This document shows, one piece after another, positions 26,790-35,158 of a DNA stretch of 64,000 nucleotides (the stretch's first letter is position 1; each line of letters opens with the position of its first letter). The stretch lies in the NCBI RefSeq assembly GCF_004341375.1, contig NZ_SLXO01000007.1:124001-188000 (forward strand). The letters run 5' to 3'. This DNA comes from Rhodothalassium salexigens DSM 2132 (GTDB taxonomy: Bacteria; Pseudomonadota; Alphaproteobacteria; Sphingomonadales; Rhodothalassiaceae). Made by a program: the position numbers and the translations under genes. The notes under the pieces were generated by a model. The model was not told the origin of the DNA. It saw nothing but the letters and a program-made list of their open reading frames with translations, and made no database searches.

Positions 26790-27931
26790 TGAACACCAAG
26801 ATCTGTTCCCTGCTGGGGATCGAGTTTCCGCTGTTCGCGTTCAGCCATTGCCGCGACGTGGTGGCGGCGGTCAGCCGCGCCGGCGGCATGGGCGTGCTCG
26901 GCGCGGTGACGCTGACGCCCGCGCAGCTTGAAGAGGAATTGCGCTGGATCGACGACCATGTGGACGGCAAGCCCTATGGCATCGACGTGATCGTGCCCAA
27001 CAAGATCGAGGGCAAGGGCCAGGCGTTCGACGCCGAGCGCATGGTGGCCGCCCTGCCCGAAGACCATCGCCGGTTCACCGCCGAGCTTTTGCAGCGCCAC
27101 GACGTGGACGCCTCGGATCTGGACACGCTGCGCCGCGACTATCTCAATTTCGGCGTCAACCTTCAGGAAGGCGGCGCGGGCGAGTTGCTCGACGTGGCGT
27201 TCGCCCACCCGATCAAGCTGATCGCCAACGCGCTCGGCGTGCCGCCGGCGTCGATGATCGCGCGCGCCAAGGCCGAAGGCGTGCCGGTGGCAGCCCTGGT
27301 CGGCACGCCGGACCACGCCCGGCGCCAGATCGACGCCGGGGTCGACATCCTGGTGGCCGCCGGCGGCGAGGCGGGCGGCCATTGCGGCGAGGTGGCGACC
27401 ATGGTGCTGGTGCCCGAGGTGGTCCGGGCGGTCGCCGAGGCGGGCTCGGAGGTGCCGGTGCTGGCCGCCGGCGGGATCGTCACCGGCGCGCAGATGGCCG
27501 CCGCCATGGCCATGGGGGCGGCCGGCGCCTGGTGCGGCTCGGTCTGGCTGACCACCGCCGAGGCCGAGACCGCGCCGGCGGTCAAGGAAAAGATGCTCGC
27601 CGCCACATCGCGCGACACGGTGCGCTCGAAAAGCCGTACCGGCAAGCCGTCGCGCCAGTTGCGCAGCGTCTGGACCGACGCCTGGGAAAGCGGCGAGGGC
27701 CCGCAACCGCTGCCCATGCCGCTGCAATCGCTGATCACCGAACCCGCCCTGGCCAAGATCAACAAGCTCGCCGACGGCGGCCATGAAGGTGCCCGCACGC
27801 TCGCCACCTATTGGGTCGGCCAGGGGGTCGGGCTGATGACCGCCAGCCGCGGCGCGGGCCAGGTGGTGCAGGACTTCAAGGAAGATTTCGCCACCGCTTA
27901 CGAGCGCCTGCACCGGCTGATGGAAGGCTGA
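26786..27931 (+). CDS. Nitronate monooxygenase-like FMN protein (NPD/2-nitropropane dioxygenase family)
   Basis: FMN-dependent TIM-barrel protein with 381 residues. The start ATG at 26786 overlaps the preceding stop (ATGA) and has AAGGAGAG upstream. Motifs: LLGIEFPLFAFSHCRDVVAAVSRAGGMGVLGA at the N-terminus, ILVAAGGEAGGHCGEVATMVLVPEV around the FMN phosphate/catalytic His region, and VPVLAAGGIVTGAQMAAAMAMGAAGAWCGS. Many family members lack nitronate activity and work as enoyl or flavin reductases; in an acyl-CoA carboxylase operon it may take the place of the missing acyl-CoA dehydrogenase, which is inference. Confidence 0.9.
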   Translation: MMNTKICSLLGIEFPLFAFSHCRDVVAAVSRAGGMGVLGAVTLTPAQLEEELRWIDDHVDGKPYGIDVIVPNKIEGKGQAFDAERMVAALPEDHRRFTAELLQRHDVDASDLDTLRRDYLNFGVNLQEGGAGELLDVAFAHPIKLIANALGVPPASMIARAKAEGVPVAALVGTPDHARRQIDAGVDILVAAGGEAGGHCGEVATMVLVPEVVRAVAEAGSEVPVLAAGGIVTGAQMAAAMAMGAAGAWCGSVWLTTAEAETAPAVKEKMLAATSRDTVRSKSRTGKPSRQLRSVWTDAWESGEGPQPLPMPLQSLITEPALAKINKLADGGHEGARTLATYWVGQGVGLMTASRGAGQVVQDFKEDFATAYERLHRLMEG

Positions 27932-27982
27932 GCCGACAGGCCGAAACCGGCGCCCGCCCCCTCGACCCACGGAGCCCCCCCC

Positions 27983-28825
27983 ATGTTCGACCAGGTGCAA
28001 GACTTTCTCGACGAGACCGAGGCGCTCGCCGCCCTGATCCGGCCGCTCGACGCCCAGGCGCTCGCCCTGGAGACCCGGTTCAAGGGCTGGACCATCGCCG
28101 ACATCGTCGGTCATCTGCATTTCTGGAACCGGGCGGCGATCCTGGCGGCCACCGAGCCCGCCGGGTTCCGCGCGCTGTTCGCCCGCGCCATGCAGGCGAT
28201 CCAGGGCGGCCAGAGCTTGCGCGGTTTCGAGGCCCAGACGCTCAACGAGACGCCGGGCGGCCTTACCGGCCCCGCCCTGGTCGCCGCCTGGATCGCCGAC
28301 GCCCGCGCCCTGGCCGACCATATGGGCCGCGCCGACCCCAAGGACCGGGTCCCCTGGGCCGGGCCGGACATGTCGGTGCGCTCGTGCATCACCGCGCGCC
28401 AGATGGAGACCTGGGCGCACGGCCAGGCGGTGTTCGACCGCTTGGGCCACACCCGCGCCGAGACCGACCGCATCAAGAACATCGTCCATCTGGGCGTCAA
28501 CACCTTCGCCTGGAGCTTCCAGGTGCGCAAAGCGCCGCCACCGGGGCCGATGCCGTTCCTGGCGCTGACCGCCCCGTCGGGCGCCTTGTGGACCTGGGGC
28601 GAGGCCCATGCGGACAACCGCATCGACGGCCCGGCGGTGGCGTTCGCCCAGGTGGTCGCCCAAACCCGCCATGTGGCCGATACCGATCTCAAGCTCACCG
28701 GCCCGGTGGCCGAGGCGTGGATGGCCAACGCCCAATGCTTCGCCGGCCCGCCCGAGACCCCGCCCGAACCCGGCAGCCGCCGCCCCGACCCCGCACCGCC
28801 CCGGTCGGTCGGCGATCCGGCATGA
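27983..28825 (+). CDS. TIGR03084-family metal-binding protein (DinB-like fold)
   Basis: 280 residues. The N-terminal helical bundle resembles mycothiol-dependent maleylpyruvate isomerase/DinB domains, with likely metal-ligand histidines in IADIVGHLHFWNRAA near residue 45 and in CITARQMETWAHGQAVFD near residue 145, the TIGR03084 pattern. The C-terminal SCP2-like part runs through VRKAPPPG to HVADTDLKLTGPVAEAW. It is the last gene of the cluster, 51 bp after the flavoprotein gene with its own GGAG site. Proteobacteria lack mycothiol, so the thiol cofactor, if any, would differ. The last 30 residues are Pro-rich. Confidence 0.88.
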   Translation: MFDQVQDFLDETEALAALIRPLDAQALALETRFKGWTIADIVGHLHFWNRAAILAATEPAGFRALFARAMQAIQGGQSLRGFEAQTLNETPGGLTGPALVAAWIADARALADHMGRADPKDRVPWAGPDMSVRSCITARQMETWAHGQAVFDRLGHTRAETDRIKNIVHLGVNTFAWSFQVRKAPPPGPMPFLALTAPSGALWTWGEAHADNRIDGPAVAFAQVVAQTRHVADTDLKLTGPVAEAWMANAQCFAGPPETPPEPGSRRPDPAPPRSVGDPA

Positions 28826-28859
28826 CCGGTCAGACGGGCGGGGGTGGGCTGGCGCGCGC

Positions 28860-29744
28860 CTATTCGGCGGCGAAGGCGGTGCCGGCGGCGTTGCTCCAGT
28901 GCAGGATCAGCCGGCGGACGATCTGGCTGAGATGGTCGCGCACGGTGTCGAAGCCGGCGGTCTTCTCAAGCCGCGTCTCGTCCATATAGAGCGGCCGGCT
29001 GACCTCGATCTGCACCGCCTCGATGCCCGACTCAGGCCGCCCATAGGCTTGGGTGCAATAGCCGCCCGCATAGGGCTCGTTGCGCACCACCATATAGCCG
29101 AAGCTGCGGAACTGCCGCTCCAGAAACGCCATCAACTCGGGCGAACAGGAGGTGCCATAGCGGTTGCCGAGGACGATTTCGGGCGGTCGCGGCAGGCGCG
29201 CGGACAATAGCTCGGCGCTCGGCTGCGGCATGGAATGACAGTCCACCAACAGCGCCCGGCCCCAGCGCCGATAGGCGCGGTCCATCAGCGCCGCCAGGGC
29301 GTCGTGATAGGGCGTGTAACACCGCGCCAAGCGCGCCTCCACCTCCGCCACGCTCAACGGCGCGTCATAGATCGGCACGCCGGTGGCGACGATGCGCGGG
29401 ATCACGCCGAGACCGGCGGTCACCCGGTCGTTGACCCGGCCGCGCGGCAACCGCCCGTGACCGTGGATCAACACCGGGTCCCATTCGTCGGCGGCGCGAT
29501 TGACGTCGACGAAGCTGCGCGGAAAGGTGGCGGCCAGCAAGGGCGCGCCATGGCCGGGGGCGTCGGCGAACAACTCGTCGACGAAGCTGTCCTCGCTGCG
29601 CCGGAGCGTGGCGAGGTCCAGCCGCGACATCTCCTGAAAGGCCGGCGAATAGGCGCGCCCGGAATGGGGCGAGGAAAACACGATCGGCCCGGCCGGGCGG
29701 TCGGGCTCGATCACGGTGAACGGGCGGTCGCTTTCGCTTGCCAT
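28860..29744 (-). CDS. N-formylglutamate amidohydrolase
   Basis: Zinc hydrolase releasing formate and glutamate from N-formylglutamate, the last step of one histidine degradation route; some relatives act on other formyl-amino acids. It has 294 residues. Family motifs: IVFSSPHSGRAYSPAF near residue 20, a metal-ligand region SEDSFVDELF, VDVNRAADEWDP, and LVDCHSMPQP near residue 170. It converges on the catabolic cluster and has no hut neighbours, so a stand-alone amidohydrolase role is possible. Confidence 0.92.
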   Translation of the reverse strand: MASESDRPFTVIEPDRPAGPIVFSSPHSGRAYSPAFQEMSRLDLATLRRSEDSFVDELFADAPGHGAPLLAATFPRSFVDVNRAADEWDPVLIHGHGRLPRGRVNDRVTAGLGVIPRIVATGVPIYDAPLSVAEVEARLARCYTPYHDALAALMDRAYRRWGRALLVDCHSMPQPSAELLSARLPRPPEIVLGNRYGTSCSPELMAFLERQFRSFGYMVVRNEPYAGGYCTQAYGRPESGIEAVQIEVSRPLYMDETRLEKTAGFDTVRDHLSQIVRRLILHWSNAAGTAFAAE

Positions 29745-30089
29745 CGGTCAGGCCCACGCACGGGCGAAGCCAGACGGGCAATCCGCCGCTTCACGCCAGG
29801 ACAACCACAAACCGGCGGGGAGAGCGCCTTCGCGTCCCGCGCTCGGCCCCGCTTCCGGCACCAACGGCGCCGTGCAGAGGTAGTTTGCGACGCAGGGGCA
29901 AGAAGTCAATGGCGCGTCGTTGCCGCAGGCGGACCTAAGGGCCGAGCCGCCGGCCGACCAGCCGAAACAAGCCCCGGCAACGCCCCCAAACCGTGCGAAG
30001 GCCGCGCCATCGCAGCCCGGTGCCGGACGCGAAAAACCATCCCGGCGCCATGGGCCAGACCGGGCGGCGGGATTTTTGCCACAAGACCG
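29745..30089. other. Intergenic region, no gene seen
   Basis: About 345 bp before the tRNA-Val promoter. It holds only short unsupported frames. It should contain the promoter of the minus-strand amidohydrolase gene, but I could not identify convincing elements. Confidence 0.4.
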
Positions 30090-30118
30090 TTGCATCGCCG
30101 TTTCGGCCTGACTATAAG
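30090..30118 (+). promoter_or_regulatory. Promoter of tRNA-Val
   Basis: TTGCAT (30090-30095), a 17-base spacer, then TATAAG (30113-30118). The tRNA begins 43 bases downstream, leaving a short 5' leader for RNase P removal. Confidence 0.7.
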
Positions 30119-30160
30119 GTCGCCCTGCGGCGGATACAGCGCCGCTTGCAGAACGGTTTC

Positions 30161-30235
30161 GGGCGGTTAGCTCAGCGGTAGAGCACTACGTTGACATCGT
30201 AGGGGCCACTGGTTCGATCCCAGTACCGCCCACCA
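30161..30235 (+). tRNA. tRNA-Val (GAC)
   Basis: 75-nt cloverleaf. The acceptor stem pairs GGGCGGT with ACCGCCC, the D arm reads TAGCTCAGCGGTAGAGC, the anticodon stem pairs CTACG with CGTAG around the loop TTGACAT (anticodon GAC), and the T arm carries GGTTCGATCC. The 3' CCA is encoded (30233-30235). No second tRNA follows. Confidence 0.97.
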
Positions 30236-30341
30236 TTCTGGCATCCCCCCCCTCTCCCACGTCAAATCCATCGGCCGACGCGCGGCATGGACCGGTGCTG
30301 CCGGGGCCCGTCGCATGGCCCATGCGCAGACAGCGGGCGGC

Positions 30342-31151
30342 TCAGGCGGTGTCGGGGCTGGGTTGGCCGGCGGCTATGGGCTCGGGCATGGCGCGGGCCC
30401 GGCGCGCCAGGTCGGCGAGCGTCGCCTTGAGCGCCCCGCTGTCGGTCAACGGCTGGTCGAAGTCCAGGCGGCGCAGGTCCTGGCGGCAGCGCAGGTCGAG
30501 TCCTTCGGGGTCGATGCCGACCACCTGCCAGCGCCCCGGCGGCGCGCCCAGCAACCGCTCGGCATAGAGCGCCACGGCGTCGGCATGGTCCGCGTTCATG
30601 TGCGCGACGGCACTCTCTTCCATGGCCGCCAGATCCGCCAGCCCGGCCCGCCCCGCCGGCGCGATGGACAGGTCCGCCGCGCTCAGAGTGTAGGCCTGGC
30701 CGAAGCCGGCCACCAGATGAGCGCGCTCCACCTCGAAGCGCCAGAAGGCGAAGTCCGCGAAGTCGATATAGAGCTTGGCCTTGGGCTGGCGGGCCAGATA
30801 GCGCCGCCGCAGCCGCGCCCGCTCGGCCGCGTCGGTCACCGCCCGGACCGTGCCCATCAGCGTGATCCGCGCCTGGGCCAGCGGGTCGCCCGGCGCCAAC
30901 GGCCCGATCAGCAGCGAGGCGCGCGGGTCGGACGCCACCGCACCAGCACGCCCCGACAGCGACGACATGGGAAACACCGGCGCACCGTCCAGGTCACAGG
31001 CCAGCCCCACGCGGGTCGCCCAAGGCCGCCCGGTGTCGGGCTCCATAAGCGCCAAAGCACCGGCCGGAGCGGTGCGGATCAGCGTCTTGGCCCGCCGGCG
31101 CGCCTCGGCGTCGACGCTCTGCAACAACTCCTTGTCCGCGCTGTCGGCCAT
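30342..31151 (-). CDS. HugZ/pyridoxamine 5'-phosphate oxidase-like protein with DUF2470 domain
   Basis: 269 residues. The N-terminal split-barrel flavin/heme-binding domain includes LIRTAPAGALALMEP, PWATRVGLACDLDGAPVFPMSSLSGRAGAVASDPRASLLIG and a YIDFADFAFWRFEVERAHLVAGFGQAY segment. The C-terminal DUF2470 domain has HMNADHADAVALYAERLLG. This domain pair is found in HugZ-type heme oxygenases and related proteins, so heme degradation or binding is likely but not certain. The start has AAGGAGA 6 bases upstream. It is on the opposite strand to tRNA-Val and followed by no obvious operon partner. Confidence 0.87.
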   Translation of the reverse strand: MADSADKELLQSVDAEARRRAKTLIRTAPAGALALMEPDTGRPWATRVGLACDLDGAPVFPMSSLSGRAGAVASDPRASLLIGPLAPGDPLAQARITLMGTVRAVTDAAERARLRRRYLARQPKAKLYIDFADFAFWRFEVERAHLVAGFGQAYTLSAADLSIAPAGRAGLADLAAMEESAVAHMNADHADAVALYAERLLGAPPGRWQVVGIDPEGLDLRCRQDLRRLDFDQPLTDSGALKATLADLARRARAMPEPIAAGQPSPDTA

Positions 31152-31241
31152 GAACGGTCTCCTTGCGATCGTCGGTTGCTGAAACCCGCTCCCCCGCCCT
31201 CAGACCAGGCGCCCACCGGCCCGTCGCCGCCCCAGGGCGGT

Positions 31242-32012
31242 TCAGGGTGCTTCGGGCGGACGCTTGCCGGGGGTCAATTGGGCCAGAATGTCGGCCGGGA
31301 TCGGGAACACGATGGTGTTGGTCTTTTCACCCGCGATGTCATAGAGCGCCGAGAAATAGCGCAACTGCATGGCGCTCGGCTGGCGGGCCAGTTGTTCGCC
31401 GGCCTGAACCAGCTTTTCGGCCGCCTGCTGCTCGCCCTCGGCATTGATGATCTTGGCGCGGCGCAACCGCTCGGCCTCGGCCTGGCGGGCGATGGCGCGG
31501 ATCATGCTCTCGTCGATGTCCACATGCTTGATCTCCACATTGGCCACCTTGATGCCCCAGGTGTCGGTCTGGCTGTCGATGATCTCCTGGATGTCGCTGT
31601 TGAGCTGGTCGCGCTCGGCCAGCATCTCGTCGAGTTCGTGCTTGCCGAGCACCGAGCGCAGCGTGGTCTGCGCCAACTGGCTGGTGGCGGCGTGATAGTC
31701 CTCCACATTGAGGATCGCGCGTTCGGCATCGATCACCCGGTAGTAGATCACCGCGTTGACCTTGACCGAGACATTGTCGCGGCTGATCACGTCCTGGCTC
31801 GGCACGTCCTCGACGAAGGTGCGCAGGTCCACCTTGACCATCTTCTGAATGATCGGGATCAGGATGATCAGACCCGGGCCCTTGACACCGGTGAAGCGGC
31901 CCAGGGTGAACACCACGCCGCGCTCATACTCGCGCAAGATGCGCAGCGCGCTGGACAACAACGCCACCAGCGCGGCGGCCAACACCAGATAAATCGAATA
32001 GTCGACGGTCAT
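31242..32012 (-). CDS. Slipin/SPFH (stomatin-like) membrane protein
   Basis: 256 residues. An N-terminal membrane anchor (about residues 5-25) is followed by the SPFH domain: [36 protein letters not shown], then [26 protein letters not shown]-like strands, and a helical coil region [36 protein letters not shown]. It forms a pair with the NfeD gene 37 bp upstream; slipin-NfeD pairs are widespread, and the membrane protease encoded by the partner is thought to cleave slipin C-termini, organising membrane microdomains. Confidence 0.95.
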   Translation of the reverse strand: MTVDYSIYLVLAAALVALLSSALRILREYERGVVFTLGRFTGVKGPGLIILIPIIQKMVKVDLRTFVEDVPSQDVISRDNVSVKVNAVIYYRVIDAERAILNVEDYHAATSQLAQTTLRSVLGKHELDEMLAERDQLNSDIQEIIDSQTDTWGIKVANVEIKHVDIDESMIRAIARQAEAERLRRAKIINAEGEQQAAEKLVQAGEQLARQPSAMQLRYFSALYDIAGEKTNTIVFPIPADILAQLTPGKRPPEAP

Positions 32013-32049
32013 CGGGGCGCTCCCTTGGTCGATATGACGGCGGACAAGC

Positions 32050-33606
32050 TCAGGTTTCGGCGGTTTCCACGGTCAGGGTCAGGCCGTCGAGCCCGGCGAC
32101 CCGCACGCGCCCGCCGGGCGCCGGCGGCGACTGTCCGGGGGCCAGTTGCGCACGCCACCGCGCCCCGTCGATCCAGACATGGCCGCGCTCGCCCTGCCAG
32201 TCCATGACCGCCGCCGTGGCGCCGAGCAGCCCCTGACGGCCGGTGCGGACCGGCACCCGGAAAGAGCGCACGGCAAACGACAGGATCAGCATCAACAGCC
32301 CGCCGGTGACCGCCGCACTGGTCAGGATCACCGCCCAGGAAAGCTGATAGGCGGGCTGATCGGTATCCACCAGCATGGCCGCGCCGATGATAAAGCCGGC
32401 AAGCCCGCCCAAGCCCAAGATCCCGAACGACGGCGACACCGCCTCGGCCACCATGAAGGCGATGCCGAGGCCGACCAAGGCCAGGCCGGCATAGTCGAGC
32501 GGCAGTTGATTGAGCGCATAGAGCCCAAGCACCAGCGCGATGGCGCCGACCACGCCGGGCCCGATGGTGCCGGGGTTCGAGAACTCGAAGATCAGGCCAT
32601 AGACGCCGATCAGCATCAGGATGAACGCCACATTGGGATTGGCCAGCACGCCGAGCGCCCGGGTGGTCAGGCTCGGCTCCACCCTCTCGACCGCGCGGCC
32701 GGCCAGCGACAAGCGCCGATCGGCTCCCTTGACCGACACCGTGCGCCCGTCGAGCGCGGTAAGCAGCGCCGGCACGCTCGCCGCCACCGTGTCGATGACA
32801 TTCTGCGCGCGCGCCGCCTCTGCGGTCAGCGTCGCCGCCTCGCGCACCGCCGCCTCGGCCCAGTCGGCATTGCGGCCGCGCAATTCGGCGAGCCCGCGGA
32901 TGAACGCCACCGCGTCATTGACCCGCTTGGCCTCCAAGGCGTCGCCCCGGCGCGGGGCCGGCGCCCGCCCGGTTTCTCGCCCGGTCTCTCCCCCGGCCTC
33001 TCGCCCGGTCTCTGGGGCCGCGTCGGTTGCACTGCCGGGGGCGCGGTCGGGGGCATTCCCGGTGGCCGGGTCGGTATCTTCGGCAGTCTCTGCTGGCGGC
33101 TTCGGGCTGGGTTCGGCGTCTTGCGGCGGTGCCGGATCGGCCGGCGCGGGCCTTGGCCCCGGCAGCGGATTGTTGCCACCCATCTGAACAGGCGTGGCCG
33201 CGCCGATATTGGTCGCCGGGGCCATGGCGGCGGCATGGGTAGCCAGCAGGATATAGGTGCCGGCACTGGCCGCATGCGCGCCCGACGGCGCCACATAGCC
33301 GATCACCGGCACGTCGCTGTCGAGGATGGCCATGATGATCTCGCGCGTCGACGTGACCAAGCCGCCGGGCGTGTTGAGCTTGAGCACCAGGGCCGGGGCA
33401 TTGCGCGTCTCGGCCGCGTCGATGGCGTCGGCGATCTGCTTGGCGGTGGCCGGACCGATGGCGCCCGACACCTCGGTCAACAGCACCGGCCGCCCGTCGC
33501 CCCGCATCCCGGCCGACGGCTGGGCGGACTGGCGCTCGCCCTGCGCGACCGCCCGGGCGGTCAGGGCGAGAAGCAGGATCAGCAGGACAAAGCGAAATCT
33601 TTCCAT
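32050..33606 (-). CDS. NfeD-like membrane-bound ClpP-class serine protease
   Basis: 518 residues from the ATG at 33606. The signal peptide is at 1-25. The ClpP-like domain contains [34 protein letters not shown], where the Ser in AASAGTY is the probable nucleophile, and a Lys in [24 protein letters not shown] would complete a Ser-Lys dyad. Between them is a disordered insertion of about 90 residues rich in Pro, Glu, Thr and repeated Gly-Arg-Glu. Four or five membrane segments follow (about residues 320-430) and a C-terminal OB-fold NfeD domain. It is cotranscribed with the slipin gene. Confidence 0.93.
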   Translation of the reverse strand: MERFRFVLLILLLALTARAVAQGERQSAQPSAGMRGDGRPVLLTEVSGAIGPATAKQIADAIDAAETRNAPALVLKLNTPGGLVTSTREIIMAILDSDVPVIGYVAPSGAHAASAGTYILLATHAAAMAPATNIGAATPVQMGGNNPLPGPRPAPADPAPPQDAEPSPKPPAETAEDTDPATGNAPDRAPGSATDAAPETGREAGGETGRETGRAPAPRRGDALEAKRVNDAVAFIRGLAELRGRNADWAEAAVREAATLTAEAARAQNVIDTVAASVPALLTALDGRTVSVKGADRRLSLAGRAVERVEPSLTTRALGVLANPNVAFILMLIGVYGLIFEFSNPGTIGPGVVGAIALVLGLYALNQLPLDYAGLALVGLGIAFMVAEAVSPSFGILGLGGLAGFIIGAAMLVDTDQPAYQLSWAVILTSAAVTGGLLMLILSFAVRSFRVPVRTGRQGLLGATAAVMDWQGERGHVWIDGARWRAQLAPGQSPPAPGGRVRVAGLDGLTLTVETAET

Positions 33607-33807
33607 AATTGGTAGCTTACCGACTTGCTGCGGCGCTGTCACCGGGCCAACCGGCGGCACGGCGCCGCCCTTGGCCTCCCCGGCCCGCCGCCACGGTCCC
33701 GATCATCGCGAGCAATCGCAAGCACAGGCGGACGCAGGCGCGCCGCTTGCCACGCCGGGACCGCTCGCCTAAGCCTGGGCCCCCATGATCCAGCCCAGGC
33801 CCCTGCC

Positions 33808-35025
33808 ATGACCCCATCCGACCCCGCTGACAAAGACGTTCTGGCCCGCGTGGCCACCGCCACCAATCTGCGCGAGGGCGCCGAGGGCGTCGCCACCTTC
33901 CTGCGCGCGGTCAAGCGCGAGGGACCGGCGGCGTTGAACCAGATCGCCCGGGCGGCGCGCCTGCCGGTGCCGGTGGCCTCGGCGCTGCGCCGGGAATTGG
34001 AGACCGAGGGGCTGTTGACCCGGCGCGGCGGTGTCGGCCTGAGCGAGGCGGGCGGACGCTTTGTGGCCGAGACGCTGGGGCTCGGCGACGCGCTGGCGCC
34101 GCACTGCGAGGCTTGCGGCGGCACCGGGCTCGCCGGCCCCGACGCCCGGCTGGTCGACCGGCTGAGCGCCTTGCTGGCCAATGCGCCCAAGGTCGACGTG
34201 ACGCTCGACCAGGCGCCGTGCACGGCGGCGACGGCGCTGCGCCGGGCGCTGTTGATGCTGGAGACCGGGGCGCTCGAAGGTCGGCGCATCCTGGTGTTGG
34301 GCGACGACGATTCGGTGTCGCTGGCGCTGTGCCTGGTCGCCGAGGCGGCCGGGCTGCCGCCGCTGCCCGCGCCGATCACGGTGCTGGAGGTGGACGCCGA
34401 CTGGGCCGCCTATCTGGAGGCCGCGGCGGGCGAGATCGGCGCCGATCTGCGGGTGATCCGCCACGACCTGCGCGAGCCCTTGCCGGCCGACCTGCGCCAG
34501 GCCTTCGACGTGATCGAGACCGACCCGCCCTACACGCTCGAAGGCGCGCGCCTGTTCCTGGCCCGCGCCGCCCAAGCGCTGGTCCCCGATACCGGCACGC
34601 TGGGCTTTCTGTCGTTCGGTGCTCAGGCGCCGGCGTGGCAGGCCCGGCTGCTGGCGGCGGTGGCCGAGGCGGGCTTCGCGGTCACCGGCCTTTATCCCGG
34701 CTTCAACCGCTATCAGGGCGCGGGGCTGTTGGGCTCGACCGGGCAGATGCTGACGCTGGCCGGCACCGGCGCGGCGGACCGACCGGCCGGCGAGGACCAG
34801 ACCGAAGCCGAGACCAGCACCCCCGACGCCGAGGCGCGCTATGCCGGGCCGCTCTACACCTTCGACGTCAACCCGCGCGCCCGGCGCTACCGCTGCGCGG
34901 GCTGCGGGGTGGTGCACAGCCTGGGCGAAGACGGCGTGCCGGCGACCATCGAGGCGCTCAAGGCCGGCGGCTGCCCGGCCTGCGGGGCGACGCTGTTCAA
35001 GCGCCAGTCGGGCGACCGCGGCTGA
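33808..35025 (+). CDS. Branched-chain polyamine synthase BpsA homologue
   Basis: 405 residues. The N-terminal winged-helix-like part (1-90) is followed by a methyltransferase-fold aminopropyltransferase domain. Two BpsA hallmarks are visible: GDDD at 165-168 in ILVLGDDDSVSLAL and DPPY at 239-242 in VIETDPPYTLEGA. In thermophiles BpsA transfers aminopropyl groups to spermidine to make N4-bis(aminopropyl)spermidine. CXXC pairs occur at residues 100-103, near 364-367 (RCAGCG) and near 390-393 (CPACG); the latter two may form a zinc ribbon. It is divergent from nfeD with about 200 bp between. No other polyamine gene is nearby. An alternative is an uncharacterised methyltransferase of the same family. 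Confidence 0.82.
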   Translation: MTPSDPADKDVLARVATATNLREGAEGVATFLRAVKREGPAALNQIARAARLPVPVASALRRELETEGLLTRRGGVGLSEAGGRFVAETLGLGDALAPHCEACGGTGLAGPDARLVDRLSALLANAPKVDVTLDQAPCTAATALRRALLMLETGALEGRRILVLGDDDSVSLALCLVAEAAGLPPLPAPITVLEVDADWAAYLEAAAGEIGADLRVIRHDLREPLPADLRQAFDVIETDPPYTLEGARLFLARAAQALVPDTGTLGFLSFGAQAPAWQARLLAAVAEAGFAVTGLYPGFNRYQGAGLLGSTGQMLTLAGTGAADRPAGEDQTEAETSTPDAEARYAGPLYTFDVNPRARRYRCAGCGVVHSLGEDGVPATIEALKAGGCPACGATLFKRQSGDRG

Positions 35026-35035
35026 GCGCTGCGCC

Positions 35036-35074
35036 GGCCGGGCGGCCCGTACCGCCCCGCCTTGCCGCCCGGCC
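35036..35074 (+). terminator. GC-rich hairpin after the polyamine synthase-like gene
   Basis: GGCCGGGCGGC (35036-35046) pairs with GCCGCCCGGCC (35064-35074) across a 17-nt loop. It starts 11 bases after the stop codon and has no T tract. It could work as a 3' end for this and the convergent sqr gene. Confidence 0.4.
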
Positions 35075-35158
35075 ATACCACCCGGCCACAGCGTCCAGCC
35101 CGCCCGCCACCGCTCATCATCGCCCCGGACCGGCCACCGGGGCGCGCCGGCCGCCGGG

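Noticed and set aside
25871-28735. Minus-strand open frame of about 950 codons across the carboxylase and flavoprotein genes
   Set aside because: It spans several real genes on the other strand and has no domain; another GC-driven shadow.
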